Shown here one piece after another: positions 17,296-28,462 of a stretch of 64,000 nt of DNA (position 1 is the stretch's first letter; every line of letters begins with the position of its first letter). Source of the stretch: Pseudomonadota bacterium (GTDB lineage Bacteria; Pseudomonadota; Alphaproteobacteria; Rhodobacterales; Rhodobacteraceae). Made by a program: the position numbers and the translations under genes. Under the pieces are notes generated by a model. The model did no database searches. It had not been told where the DNA came from and worked only from the letters and a program-made list of their open reading frames with translations. The DNA lies in contig JAIUPD010000001.1 of assembly GCA_020161615.1 (NCBI GenBank), positions 620,584-684,583 of the forward strand. The letters are read 5' to 3'.

Positions 17296-18774
17296 ATGGA
17301 GCCTTGGCTCAGCCATCCCTTCGACGACGACAAGTTGAAGGAGGAATGCGGGATTTTCGGCGCCGTCAACGTCCAGGATGCGGCGAATTTCGTCGCGCTG
17401 GGCCTGCACGCGCTGCAGCACCGCGGCCAGGAAGCAGGCGGCATCATCACCTACGACGAGTCGCGCGGCTTCCAGTCGGCGCATCGCTTCGGTCTGGTGC
17501 GGGACAATTTCACCTCGGCCAAGCTGATGGAAACCCTCCCGGGCTCGATCGGGATCGGCCATGTGCGCTATTCCACCGCCGGCTCGAAGGGCGCGACCGC
17601 GATCCGCGACGTGCAGCCCTTCTTCGGCGAATTCTCGATGGGCGGCGCGGCCATCGCGCATAACGGCAACATCACCAACGCCAATGCGATCCGCAAGGAA
17701 CTGATCGAGCGCGGCTCGATCTTCCAGTCGTCGAGCGATTCGGAATGCATCATCCACCTGATGGCGCGGTCGATCCAGCGCACCCATGCCGAACGGCTGA
17801 AGGATGCGCTGCGCCGCTGCGAAGGTGCCTTCTCGGTCATCGCCATGACCCGCACCAAGCTGATCGGCGTGCGCGACAAGCTGGGGGTGCGGCCGCTGGT
17901 GCTGGGCCGGATCGGTGCCGAGAAGGAGGGCGGCTGGGTGCTGGCCTCGGAAACCTGCGCGCTCGACATCATCGGCGCCGACTTCGTGCGCGAGATCGAG
18001 CCGGGCGAAATGGTCGTGATCGACCGGAAGGGTGTTGTCTCGTCGCGGCCCTTCGAGCGCACCTCGCCGCGGTTCTGCATCTTCGAGCAGGTCTATTTCT
18101 CGCGCCCCGATTCGATTCTGGGCGGGCGCTCGGTCTATGAGACGCGCCGCCAGATCGGTGTGGAACTGGCGCGCGAGGCGCCGGTCGAGGCCGATCTGGT
18201 CTGCCCGGTGCCCGACAGCGGTACGCCCGCGGCCATTGGCTACAGCCAGGAATCGGGCATCCCCTTCGCCATGGGGATCGTGCGTAACCAATACATGGGC
18301 CGCACTTTCATCGAACCCAGCGAGCAGATCCGCAACATGGGCGTCCGGCTGAAGCTGAACGTCAACCGCGCGCTGATCGCTGGCAAACGGGTGGTGCTGG
18401 TGGACGATTCGGTCGTGCGCGGCACGACCAGCCAGAAGATCAAGGAGATGATCCTCGAAGCCGGCGCCAAGGAGGTGCATTTCCGCATCGCCAGCCCGCC
18501 GACGACCTGGCCCTGTTTCTATGGCGTCGACACGCCGGAGCGGTCGAAACTGCTGGCGGCGCGGATGACCGAGGACGAGATGCGCGATTTCATCGGCGTC
18601 GACAGCCTCAAGTTCGTTTCGCTCGACGGGCTCTATCGCGCCGCGGGCGAGGCCGGGGGCCGCAACCCGGTGCAGCCGCAATTCTGCGATGCCTGTTTCT
18701 CGGGCGAATATCCAGTCGCGCCCTCGGACATGATCGAGGCCGGGTTCGAGCTGAAGGCGACGGCGGCCGAGTAA
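17296..18774 (+). CDS. purF: Amidophosphoribosyltransferase PurF
   Basis: A 492-residue enzyme that makes phosphoribosylamine from PRPP and glutamine, the first step of purine synthesis. Start at 17296 gives a 17-residue propeptide before the nucleophile Cys18 (EECGIFGAV), as in the Bacillus-type enzymes that cleave themselves. The PRPP loop is VVLVDDSVVRGTTS. Cys in WPCFYGVD and in FCDACFSGEYP fit an Fe-S cluster, again the Bacillus type. A strong terminator follows the gene. Confidence 0.96.
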   Translation: MEPWLSHPFDDDKLKEECGIFGAVNVQDAANFVALGLHALQHRGQEAGGIITYDESRGFQSAHRFGLVRDNFTSAKLMETLPGSIGIGHVRYSTAGSKGATAIRDVQPFFGEFSMGGAAIAHNGNITNANAIRKELIERGSIFQSSSDSECIIHLMARSIQRTHAERLKDALRRCEGAFSVIAMTRTKLIGVRDKLGVRPLVLGRIGAEKEGGWVLASETCALDIIGADFVREIEPGEMVVIDRKGVVSSRPFERTSPRFCIFEQVYFSRPDSILGGRSVYETRRQIGVELAREAPVEADLVCPVPDSGTPAAIGYSQESGIPFAMGIVRNQYMGRTFIEPSEQIRNMGVRLKLNVNRALIAGKRVVLVDDSVVRGTTSQKIKEMILEAGAKEVHFRIASPPTTWPCFYGVDTPERSKLLAARMTEDEMRDFIGVDSLKFVSLDGLYRAAGEAGGRNPVQPQFCDACFSGEYPVAPSDMIEAGFELKATAAE

Positions 18775-18799
18775 GACGCTGACAAGCAAGGAATTTCTG

Positions 18800-18828
18800 A
18801 GCCCGGCGCCGCGCGCGCCGGGCTTTTG
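18800..18828 (+). terminator. Intrinsic terminator after purF
   Basis: A 10-bp stem (AGCCCGGCGC / GCGCCGGGCT) with a 5-base loop is followed by TTTT, 25 bp after the purF stop. Confidence 0.85.
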
Positions 18829-18899
18829 CGTTCTGGCGCCCCTTGACGGCGACGGGCGGGCGGGCTGAACCTCCAGGGCCTTTGCATCGCAGGTCCTTC

Positions 18900-20150
18900 A
18901 TGAGTCTCGATACCCCCGGCCTCTGGGCCGTCACCGCCCCCGCCGCCCCGGCGCTGATCCCCCTTGAGGGCGACACCACGGCCGATATCGCCGTCGTCGG
19001 GGCGGGCTACACCGGCCTTTCCGCCGCGCTGACCGCCGCCGAATCCGGCGCGCGCGTCGTCGTGCTGGAGGCGCAGGGCATCGGCGCGGGCGGTTCGGGG
19101 CGCAATGTCGGGCTGGTCAATGCCGGGCTCTGGATCATGCCGGACGAGGTGGAGGCAAAGCTCTCGCCCGGCAATCCCCTGCCCAGCATGCTGGCCAATG
19201 CCCCCGCCGCCGTCTGGGCGACGATCGAGCGTCACCGGATCGCCTGTGAGGCCCGTCCCGTGGGCACGCTGCATTGCGCCCCGGATGCCGCAGGGCTGGC
19301 GGCGCTGGCCGAACGCGAGCGGCAATGGCAGGCGCGGCAGGTGGCCGTCAGGCTGCTGTCGCCCGACGAGACGCGGGCCCGCACCGGCTCGGCGTGCTTC
19401 CACGGCGCGCTTTTCGATCCGCGGGCGGGGACGGTGCAGCCGCTCGCCTATGCCCGGGGGCTGGGTCATGCGGCGATCAGGGCGGGGGCGCGGCTCCATG
19501 CGCCCAGCCCGGTGACATCGGCCGAACGGCGGGGCGGTGAGTGGATACTCACAACGCCCGGTGGCAGGGTGGCGGCGCCCAAGGTGATCTGGGCGGGCAA
19601 CGCCTATGGCCATGGACCGGCGGCCAACAAGGCCGTGGCGATCATGCCCTATTTCAACTTCGCCACCGACCCGCTGCCCGAGGATCTGCGCCGGACCATC
19701 CTGCCGGGGGGCGAGGGCGCCTGGGACACGGCGACGGTGCTCAGTTCGTTCCGGCTGGATGCGGCGGGGCGCTTCGTCATCGGCTCGATCGGGCAATTGG
19801 GTGTCGATCTGGCGGTGCACGAGGGCTGGGCGCGGCGGATGATGGGCCGGCTTTATCCGCAACTAAGGGGGCAGGTCTTTGCCCATCGCTGGTACGGGCG
19901 CATCGGCACCACGCCCGACGCGCTGCCGCGGCTGATCGAGGCGGGCGAGGGCGCTTTGGGGATCACCGGCTACAACGGCCGCGGCATCGCGCCGGGGACG
20001 GTGCTGGGAAGGGCATTGGCGCGGGCGGCGCTGGGGGAGGAGAAGCTGCCGCCGCTGGCCCCGGCCAAGCCCGATCCCTTGCGCGGCATTCGGACCCTGG
20101 GCCTCAGGGTCGGGGCCGCGGCGATGCATCTCATCGACCGCCGCGGCTGA
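18900..20150 (+). CDS. FAD-dependent amine/amino-acid oxidoreductase (DAO family, PuuB/OrdL-like)
   Basis: This 416-residue flavoprotein has an N-terminal dinucleotide-binding fold IAVVGAGYTGLSAAL, then EAQGIGAGGSGRNVGLVNAG, the FAD and substrate region typical of gamma-glutamylputrescine oxidase and related DAO enzymes. The C-terminal ITGYNGRGIAPGTVLGRALA is the conserved FAD-closing motif. It should oxidise an amine or amino acid with release of ammonia and peroxide. The start at 18900 is chosen by the AGG site and the position of the Rossmann motif. It converges with the helicase gene with 6 bp between stops. The substrate is unknown. Confidence 0.85.
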   Translation: MSLDTPGLWAVTAPAAPALIPLEGDTTADIAVVGAGYTGLSAALTAAESGARVVVLEAQGIGAGGSGRNVGLVNAGLWIMPDEVEAKLSPGNPLPSMLANAPAAVWATIERHRIACEARPVGTLHCAPDAAGLAALAERERQWQARQVAVRLLSPDETRARTGSACFHGALFDPRAGTVQPLAYARGLGHAAIRAGARLHAPSPVTSAERRGGEWILTTPGGRVAAPKVIWAGNAYGHGPAANKAVAIMPYFNFATDPLPEDLRRTILPGGEGAWDTATVLSSFRLDAAGRFVIGSIGQLGVDLAVHEGWARRMMGRLYPQLRGQVFAHRWYGRIGTTPDALPRLIEAGEGALGITGYNGRGIAPGTVLGRALARAALGEEKLPPLAPAKPDPLRGIRTLGLRVGAAAMHLIDRRG

Positions 20151-20156
20151 GGGCAT

Positions 20157-22463
<2,307 letters not shown>

Positions 22464-22577
22464 GGCAGATCCTTGAGACTGAACGCGCCCCCATACGCCC
22501 GGGCGGGCGCGCTGTATAGGGGAAGAATAGCAAGACAGGCAAAGCGACGCCATGTCAGAAGGGGGTAGGAGGGTCAG

Positions 22578-23429
22578 ATGAGCGTCGATTACAGAGCGAG
22601 ACTGCGCCGGGTCTATGCGGCGATCCACGACGATCCGGCGGGCGAACATTCGCTGGATGCGATGGCCGATCTGGCCGCGTTGTCGCGGTTCCACTTCCAC
22701 CGGGTCTTTGCCGCGATGACCGGCGAGACGCTGGCCGAGGCCGTGCGGCGGGTGCGGCTGCACCGCGCGGCCGAGGCGCTGGTGCGCGGCGAGGCGCCCT
22801 TGGCCGATCTGGCGGGAACCCATGGCTATGCCGATGCCGCCGGGTTCAGCCGGGCCTTCCGCGCCGCCTATGGCATGAGCCCCGGCGCGTTCCGGCGGCA
22901 GGGCAAGGCGCTGCCCGCGACACTGCGCCGGATCACCCCGGAAGGAGAAAGCATGTATCCCGTGACCCTCGATACCACGCCGCCGCAGCGCCTGATCGGC
23001 CTGCCCTTCACCGGCCCCTATCTGAAGATCGGGTCCGCCTTCGACCGGCTCTCGGCCGAGATCGGCGCGCTCGGCCTCTGGCCCCGGACGCGTGGCATGG
23101 TCGGGGTCTATCTCGACGATCCCGGATCGGTTCCCGCCGAGGCGCTCCGCAGTTTCGCGGGCGTTCTGGTGGCCGAGGATCTGCCCTTGCCCGAGGGGTT
23201 GCAGGAGTACCGACTGGCGGGCGGGCTCCATGCGCGGATGGCGTTCCGGGGACCCTATTCCGGGATGGGGATGGCCTATGACTGGCTCTATGGTTCCTGG
23301 CTGGCGGCCAGCGGCGAGGCGCCCCGCGGCGCCCCTTGCTGGGAACTCTATCTCAACACCCCGCTGAGCGCCGCGCCCGAGGATCTGCGCACCGACATCT
23401 TTCTGCCGCTGGAGGAAACGAATGACTGA
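22578..23429 (+). CDS. AraC-family regulator with GyrI-like effector domain
   Basis: This 283-residue protein has an N-terminal AraC-type double helix-turn-helix (about residues 8-105, with LSRFHFHRVFAAMTGET and GYADAAGFSRAFRAAYGMSPGAFR) and a C-terminal GyrI/SOUL-like small-molecule-binding domain (about 125-283). Activators of this plan (Rob/BmrR-like) respond to drugs or metabolites. AGGAGG precedes the start. It is divergent from the helicase gene and overlaps the next gene, another GyrI-like protein, by 8 bp, suggesting that both sense related ligands. Confidence 0.9.
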   Translation: MSVDYRARLRRVYAAIHDDPAGEHSLDAMADLAALSRFHFHRVFAAMTGETLAEAVRRVRLHRAAEALVRGEAPLADLAGTHGYADAAGFSRAFRAAYGMSPGAFRRQGKALPATLRRITPEGESMYPVTLDTTPPQRLIGLPFTGPYLKIGSAFDRLSAEIGALGLWPRTRGMVGVYLDDPGSVPAEALRSFAGVLVAEDLPLPEGLQEYRLAGGLHARMAFRGPYSGMGMAYDWLYGSWLAASGEAPRGAPCWELYLNTPLSAAPEDLRTDIFLPLEETND

Positions 23430-24012
23430 CCCGTTGCTCACGGGAAAACCCGGCCGCATCGACCATGTGACCGTGCCGCCGATGCGCTTTTTCGCCATCG
23501 AGGGGCAGGGCGCCCCGGGGGGCGAGGCGCATGCGGCGGCGGTGGCGGCCCTGTACCCGCTGGCCTATGGCGCGCGCTTCGCGGGCAAGGCACGGGGCCA
23601 TGACGAGAAGGTCGGGCCGCTGGAAGGCCTCTGGTGGTCCGAGGATTACGCGGTCTTCCAGCCCGGCGGCGACCGCGAGGCCTGGCGCTGGCGGATGCTG
23701 ATCCGGGCGCCGGGCTGGCTGGATCCGGCGGCGTTCGAGGATCTGCGCCGGGCGGCGATCGCCAAGAAGGGCGAGGGCGTCTTCGCGCAGGTCACGCTCT
23801 GGCCGCTGGACGAGGGGCTGTGCCTGCAGGCTCTTCACCTCGGCCCCTATGCCGACGAAGGCCCGCTGATCGCCCGGATCCATGCGCAGGCTGCGGCCGA
23901 GGGGCTGGCGCTGAGCGGCCTGCACCACGAGATCTACCTCTCGGACCCCCGACGCGTCGCGCCCGAGAAGCTGAAGACGATCCTGCGTCAGCCGGTGCGG
24001 GCGCATGTCTGA
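23422..24012 (+). CDS. Stand-alone GyrI-like small-molecule-binding protein
   Basis: This 196-residue protein has no DNA-binding domain. It starts with PGRIDHVTVPPMRFFAIEGQG, contains GLWWSEDY, and ends HHEIYLSDPRRVAPEKLKTILRQPVR, a pattern characteristic of the GyrI-like/YP_1130-type family. It may bind or hydrolyse a small toxic molecule. It overlaps the AraC/GyrI gene by 8 bp and the downstream DUF1801 gene by 8 bp. Confidence 0.85.
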   Translation: MTDPLLTGKPGRIDHVTVPPMRFFAIEGQGAPGGEAHAAAVAALYPLAYGARFAGKARGHDEKVGPLEGLWWSEDYAVFQPGGDREAWRWRMLIRAPGWLDPAAFEDLRRAAIAKKGEGVFAQVTLWPLDEGLCLQALHLGPYADEGPLIARIHAQAAAEGLALSGLHHEIYLSDPRRVAPEKLKTILRQPVRAHV

Positions 24013-24391
24013 TCCGGTCGAGGCCGCCATCGAGGCCGCGCCGGAGAGGGCACGCGCGGGCCTCATGGCCTTGCGGGCGCTGATCCACCGGGTGGCGCTG
24101 GCCGAGGGTGTCACGCTGGAGGAGGGGTTGCGCTGGGGGCAGCCCGCCTTTCTGGCCGCAAAAGGCGCGAGCCTGCGGATCGGGACGCCCTCCAAGGCGA
24201 TGAAAGATCAGGCGGATTTCGCGCTCTACGTCCATTGCCGGACCCCGCTGATTGCGGACTTCCTTGCGGGTCCCGGCGCCGGTCAGCGCGTCGAGGGCAC
24301 GCGGGCGGTGCTGTTCCGGCAGGGCGAGGAGCTGGACGAGGCGGCGCTCGCCTTCCTGGTCCGGCGCGCCTTGACATGGCACCAGCGCTGA
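24005..24391 (+). CDS. DUF1801 (YdhG-like) protein
   Basis: This 128-residue protein matches the DUF1801/YdhG fold: AGLMALRALIHRVALAEG, EEGLRWGQPAFL, and a central aromatic FALYVHC segment. The function is unknown; iron-chaperone-like roles have been suggested for relatives. It is the last gene of a three-gene overlapping set with an AraC-family regulator and a GyrI-like protein. Confidence 0.82.
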   Translation: MSDPVEAAIEAAPERARAGLMALRALIHRVALAEGVTLEEGLRWGQPAFLAAKGASLRIGTPSKAMKDQADFALYVHCRTPLIADFLAGPGAGQRVEGTRAVLFRQGEELDEAALAFLVRRALTWHQR

Positions 24392-24478
24392 AACGCAGAG
24401 CGCGCGCCAGACCCCTGTCCGGCGCGCGCCCCTCCTCCCCAATGCCCGGCGACCCTCCCCGGTGCCGGGCCGGGTAAC

Positions 24479-25438
24479 TCAGCCGCGGGCGATCAGCTCC
24501 GCCTGCTTCACGATGACTTCCGCCTGCTTCATCGAGGCGATGTCGATCAGCTTGCCCTTGTAGGTCGTGGCGCCCTGGCCCTGGGCCTTGGCCTCTTCCA
24601 TCGCGGCGAGGATGGCGCGGGCATCGGCCACGGCCTCGTCCGAGGGGGTGAAGACCTCATTGGCCAGCGCCACCTGCTTGGGATGGATCGCCCATTTGCC
24701 GACCATGCCCAGCGTGGCCGAGCGGCGGGCCTGAGCCCGGAACCCCTCGTCATCCGAGAAATCGCCGAACGGCCCGTCAACCGGCAGGATGCCATGGGTG
24801 CGGCAGGCGGCGACGATGGCGGTCTGGGCCCAGTGCCAGGGGTCGGACCAGTATTTCGCCCCCTCGCGCAGCATGTAATAGGCCTCTTGCGTGCCGCCGA
24901 TCCCGGTGGTCTGCATGCCCATCGAGGCGGCGAAATCGGCGGCGCCCAGGCTCATCGCCTGCAGGCGGGGGCTGGAGGCGGCGATCTCCTCGACATGGGC
25001 GATGCCGGCGGCGCTTTCGATGATCACCTCAAGGCTGATCGGCTTGGTGCGGCCTTTGGCGCGTTCCACGGCGGTGACCAGCGCGTCCACGGCATAGACA
25101 TCCGCCGCGCAGCCGACCTTGGGGATCATGATCTGGTCAAGCCGGTCGCTCGCCTGTTCCAGCAGGTCCACGACATCCTTGTACCAATAGGGCGTGTCGA
25201 GGCCGTTGATCCTGACCGACAGATACTTGTTGCCCCAATCGACCTCATGCGTCGCCTGGATGATGTTGGCCCGCGCGGAATCCTTGTCGGACGGTGCCAC
25301 CGAATCCTCGAGGTCGAGGTTGATCACATCCGCCGCCGAGGCCGCCATCTTCTCGAAGAGCGCCGTGCGCGATCCCGGGCCGAAGAGCTGGCAACGGTTC
25401 GGACGGGCCGGGGCGGGGGGCTGGATGCGAAACGACAT
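24479..25438 (-). CDS. mcl1: L-malyl-CoA / beta-methylmalyl-CoA lyase Mcl1
   Basis: This 319-residue protein is a full-length match to Rhodobacter Mcl1 of the CitE-like family: LFGPGSRTALFEKMAASAADVINLDLEDSVAPSDK, ISLEVIIESAAGI with the Mg2+-binding Glu, and MSLGAADFAASMGM. It reversibly cleaves malyl-CoA to acetyl-CoA and glyoxylate and beta-methylmalyl-CoA to propionyl-CoA and glyoxylate. From knowledge of the family this serves the ethylmalonyl-CoA pathway of acetate assimilation, used by Rhodobacter species that lack isocitrate lyase. No partner genes of that pathway are adjacent. Confidence 0.94.
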   Translation of the reverse strand: MSFRIQPPAPARPNRCQLFGPGSRTALFEKMAASAADVINLDLEDSVAPSDKDSARANIIQATHEVDWGNKYLSVRINGLDTPYWYKDVVDLLEQASDRLDQIMIPKVGCAADVYAVDALVTAVERAKGRTKPISLEVIIESAAGIAHVEEIAASSPRLQAMSLGAADFAASMGMQTTGIGGTQEAYYMLREGAKYWSDPWHWAQTAIVAACRTHGILPVDGPFGDFSDDEGFRAQARRSATLGMVGKWAIHPKQVALANEVFTPSDEAVADARAILAAMEEAKAQGQGATTYKGKLIDIASMKQAEVIVKQAELIARG

Positions 25439-25629
25439 GCAGGGCCTTGGGCTAAGGAAATTACGTCTTGGCTTGGGTGCTGGTTATAATGTTGCGCTGC
25501 CGGATGCAAGCCGATTTCTGCGCCCGCGAAGGGCCGGGTGCTGCTGCAGCATGGCGCCGCATGGCGGGCGGCCTTGATTGACGGGGGGCCGTTGCGGGGT
25601 TTATCCCGGGGCGATCAAGGAGTAGCCCG

Positions 25630-26244
25630 ATGACCGAGACCGCCGTTCAGCCTTTCGACCAGCGTATCCGCTACTGGACGGTGCGGGTGGCGTTCATCGC
25701 CTGCGTGCCGGTGATCCTGCTGGGGGTGCCGGTCTGGTGGCCGGGCTTCGCCACGCTGCTCAAACTCATGGGCACGCTGCTGGTCATCGCCGCGATCCTC
25801 TATCGATTCTGGGCGATCCTCTATATCGGGGGGCGCAAGAACCAGCGGGTGGTGCAGGAAGGCCCCTATTCGATGAGCCGCCACCCGCTCTATTTCGGGA
25901 CCACGCTGGGCGCGCTGGGTTTCGGGCTGATGCTGGGATCGGTGCTGCTGGCGGCGCTGTTCGGGGCGCTGACGCTGGGGATCCTGGTCGCCACAGCCTC
26001 GCGCGAGGAGCGCTTTCTGCGCGCCGAATTCGGCCCGGATTACGAGGCCTATGCCAGCCGGGTGCGCAACCGGGTGCTGCCGCAGCCCGAGCTTTTCACC
26101 ACGCCCGCCGAGGTGACCTTCGTGCCGAGAATCCTGCGCACCAATGGCGGCGACGCGCTGGGCTTTCTGGTGGTGCTGCCGCTGGTCGAGGTGATCGAAT
26201 GGATCCGCGACCTGCATCTGGCCGGCGCTTTTCCGATCTTCTGA
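25630..26244 (+). CDS. Isoprenylcysteine methyltransferase-family (ICMT/PEMT-like) membrane protein
   Basis: This 204-residue membrane protein has about four or five hydrophobic segments. The C-terminal signature is present: GPYSMSRHPLYFG, then REERFLRAEFGPDYEAYASRVRN. These features bind S-adenosylmethionine in the ICMT and phospholipid-methyltransferase families. The bacterial substrates are mostly unknown, with lipids or small thiols possible. AAGGAG precedes the start. It is followed 140 bp later by the dgcN-like gene. Confidence 0.85.
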   Translation: MTETAVQPFDQRIRYWTVRVAFIACVPVILLGVPVWWPGFATLLKLMGTLLVIAAILYRFWAILYIGGRKNQRVVQEGPYSMSRHPLYFGTTLGALGFGLMLGSVLLAALFGALTLGILVATASREERFLRAEFGPDYEAYASRVRNRVLPQPELFTTPAEVTFVPRILRTNGGDALGFLVVLPLVEVIEWIRDLHLAGAFPIF

Positions 26245-26384
26245 CGAGCTGGCGCACGTTTCTTGCGCAATCTATCGCAGCTGTCGAAGGATCTTCGATC
26301 AGCCTGGCGGTCTCGGCGCAAGATATCAAGGACATTCCGCGACAAACGCGGCATCCTCCCGCCAGAAGCGCGATGGAGTCCGCC

Positions 26385-27386
26385 ATGATCGAAACCCCCT
26401 ATCTGTTGTTCCTGGGCGATGCGCCCGACATGCTGGCGGCCAAGGTGGCGCAGGGCATCAAGGATTGGCGCCCGGAATATGCGCTGGGCCAGTTCCGCCT
26501 GCCCGGCTGCAAGGCGGATATGGGCCTGCCGGACATGAGTCTGGCCGAGGCCAAGGCGGCGGGGGTGAAAACCGTCGTCATCGGCGTCGCCAATCGCGGC
26601 GGGATCATCAGCCAGTCCTGGAAGAAGGTCCTTGTCGAAGCGCTGGAAGAAGGGTTCGACCTCGCCTCGGGCCTGCATAACCTGTTGCGCGACGAGGAAG
26701 ATCTGGCCGCCGTCGCCAAGGCCACCGGCCGCAAGCTGCATGACGTGCGCATCCCCTCGGTGAAATACCCGATCGCCAACGGCGAGAAGCGGACCGGCAA
26801 GCGGATGCTGGCCGTCGGCACCGATTGCTCGGTCGGCAAGATGTACACCGCGCTCTGCATGGAAAAGGAAATGCGCGAGCGCGGCATGAAGGCCTCGTTC
26901 CGCGCGACCGGCCAGACCGGGATCCTGATCACCGGCGGCGGCGTGCCGCTGGATGCCGTGATCGCCGATTTCATGGCCGGGTCCATCGAATACCTGACGC
27001 CCGACAACGACGCCGACCATTGGGACCTGATCGAGGGACAGGGTTCGCTGTACCACGTCAGCTATTCCGGGGTGACGCTGGCGCTGGTCCATGGCGGCCA
27101 GCCCGATGCGCTGGTCATCTGCCACGAGCCGACCCGGCCCCATATGCGCGGCCTGCCGGGCTACAAGCTGCCGACGATTGCCCAGGTGCGCGATACGGCG
27201 CTGGCGCTGGCCCGGGTGCCGAACCCGGCCTGCGTGGCGGTGGGCGTGTCGATCAACACCCAGCATATGGCCGATGCCGAGGCGAAGGCCTATCTGGCCC
27301 AGGTCGAGGCCGAGACCGGCCTGCCCGCGACCGATCCCTTCCGCTATGGCGCGGGGAAACTGGTCGACGCGCTGGCGGCTGTCTGA
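26385..27386 (+). CDS. dgcN: DUF1611-family protein, probable D-glutamate N-acetyltransferase DgcN
   Basis: This 333-residue protein belongs to DUF1611, whose P-loop-like motif reads GTDCSVGKMYTAL. It starts MIETPYLLFLGDAPD with a GGAG site 6 bases before the chosen ATG; an in-frame ATG 12 bases upstream is less likely. DgcN homologues were shown in marine bacteria to acetylate D-glutamate in a catabolic pathway with the racemase DgcA, and the DgcA-like gene follows here. I infer the same role. The gap to dgcA holds a dispersed hairpin repeat. Confidence 0.8.
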   Translation: MIETPYLLFLGDAPDMLAAKVAQGIKDWRPEYALGQFRLPGCKADMGLPDMSLAEAKAAGVKTVVIGVANRGGIISQSWKKVLVEALEEGFDLASGLHNLLRDEEDLAAVAKATGRKLHDVRIPSVKYPIANGEKRTGKRMLAVGTDCSVGKMYTALCMEKEMRERGMKASFRATGQTGILITGGGVPLDAVIADFMAGSIEYLTPDNDADHWDLIEGQGSLYHVSYSGVTLALVHGGQPDALVICHEPTRPHMRGLPGYKLPTIAQVRDTALALARVPNPACVAVGVSINTQHMADAEAKAYLAQVEAETGLPATDPFRYGAGKLVDALAAV

Positions 27387-27394
27387 GAGAAGGG

Positions 27395-27491
27395 GCGAGG
27401 GGGCTGCTCGCCCCCTCGCGCTCCCCTCGCCAAAGGGGGAGCACGCTCCCCCTTTTGGAAACCCGTGGATATTTAGAGAACAAAGATGAAG
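27395..27491 (+). repeat. Dispersed multi-hairpin intergenic repeat, copy 1
   Basis: Hairpin one (27395-27419, arms GCGAGGGGG / CCCCCTCGC) and hairpin two (27432-27455, arms AAAGGGGGAG / CTCCCCCTTT) are followed by GGATATTTAGAGAACAAAG (from 27467). The same order is present at 43716-43808 and, reversed, at 43848-43905 and 55127-55202. It lies between dgcN and dgcA and could attenuate dgcA. Confidence 0.75.
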
Positions 27492-27499
27492 AGGCGCGG

Positions 27500-28462
27500 A
27501 TGATCAGCGTGACGCCCGAAAGTTTCCGTCTGGCCGAGGTCTTCACCATCTCGCGCGGGTCGCGCACCGAGGCGAAGGTGCTGACTGTGCGCGTCGAGCG
27601 GGACGGGCTGGTCGGCTGGGGCGAATGCGTGCCCTATGCGCGCTATGGCGAGACGCTGGAGAGCGTGGCGGACGAGATCCGGTCGCTGCCCGAGGGGATC
27701 GACCGGATGGCCTTGCAGGACGCCCTGCCGCCGGGCGCCGCGCGGAACGCCGTCGATTGCGCGCTGTGGGATTGGGAGGCCAAGCGCGCGGGCAAGCGGG
27801 TCTGGGAACTGGCGGGGCTTTCCGCGCCCGGGCCTGAGATCACCTGTTTCACCCTGTCACTGGACACGCCCGAGAACATGCGGGCGGCGGCGGCGCGGCA
27901 CGCGCACCGGCCGGTCCTGAAAATCAAGCTGGGCACGCCCGACGACATGGCGCGGTTGGAGGCGGTCCGCGCGGGCGCCCCCAAGGCCCGGATCGTGGTG
28001 GACGCCAACGAGGGCTGGACGGCCGACGTCTATTCCGAACTGGCGCCGCATCTGTTGCGGCTCGGCGTGGCGATGGTCGAGCAACCCTTGCCGGCGGGGC
28101 AGGACGATCTGCTGGCCGGGATCGCCCGGCCGCTGCCGGTCTGCGCCGATGAAAGCTGCCATGACCGGGCCTCCTTGTCCGGGCTCAAGGGCAAGTACGA
28201 CATGGTGAACATCAAGCTCGACAAGACCGGCGGGCTGACCGAGGCGCTGGCCCTGCGCGATGCCGCGCGGGCCGAGGGCTACCGGGTGATGGTCGGCTGC
28301 ATGGTCGGCACCTCGCTGGCCATGGCGCCCGCCGTGCTGGTGGCGCAGGGGGCGGAGGTGACCGACCTCGACGGGCCGCTTCTGCTGGCCGAGGATCGCG
28401 ATCTGCCGCTGGTCTATGACGCGGCGGGGGTGCATCCGTCGGAGCCGGGGCTCTGGGGGTGA
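27500..28462 (+). CDS. dgcA: Enolase-superfamily racemase, probable N-acetyl-D-glutamate racemase DgcA
   Basis: This 320-residue muconate-lactonising/mandelate-racemase-group enzyme has both catalytic lysines (LKIKLG and INIKLDKTGG) and the three metal ligands (VVDANEGW, MVEQPLP and CADES), so it should be active as a 1,1-proton-transfer racemase. Older annotation would call it L-Ala-D/L-Glu epimerase. Adjacency to a DUF1611 gene makes N-acetyl-glutamate racemisation more likely. GAGG precedes the start at 27500. Its stop overlaps the start of a phosphoesterase as GTGA. Confidence 0.8.
   Translation: MISVTPESFRLAEVFTISRGSRTEAKVLTVRVERDGLVGWGECVPYARYGETLESVADEIRSLPEGIDRMALQDALPPGAARNAVDCALWDWEAKRAGKRVWELAGLSAPGPEITCFTLSLDTPENMRAAAARHAHRPVLKIKLGTPDDMARLEAVRAGAPKARIVVDANEGWTADVYSELAPHLLRLGVAMVEQPLPAGQDDLLAGIARPLPVCADESCHDRASLSGLKGKYDMVNIKLDKTGGLTEALALRDAARAEGYRVMVGCMVGTSLAMAPAVLVAQGAEVTDLDGPLLLAEDRDLPLVYDAAGVHPSEPGLWG

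Noticed and set aside
24400-24429. Hairpin GCGCGCGCC / GGCGCGCGC between the DUF1801 gene and mcl1 as a terminator
   Set aside because: The loop is 12 bases, there is no T-run on either strand, and simple GC-alternation pairs easily by chance.
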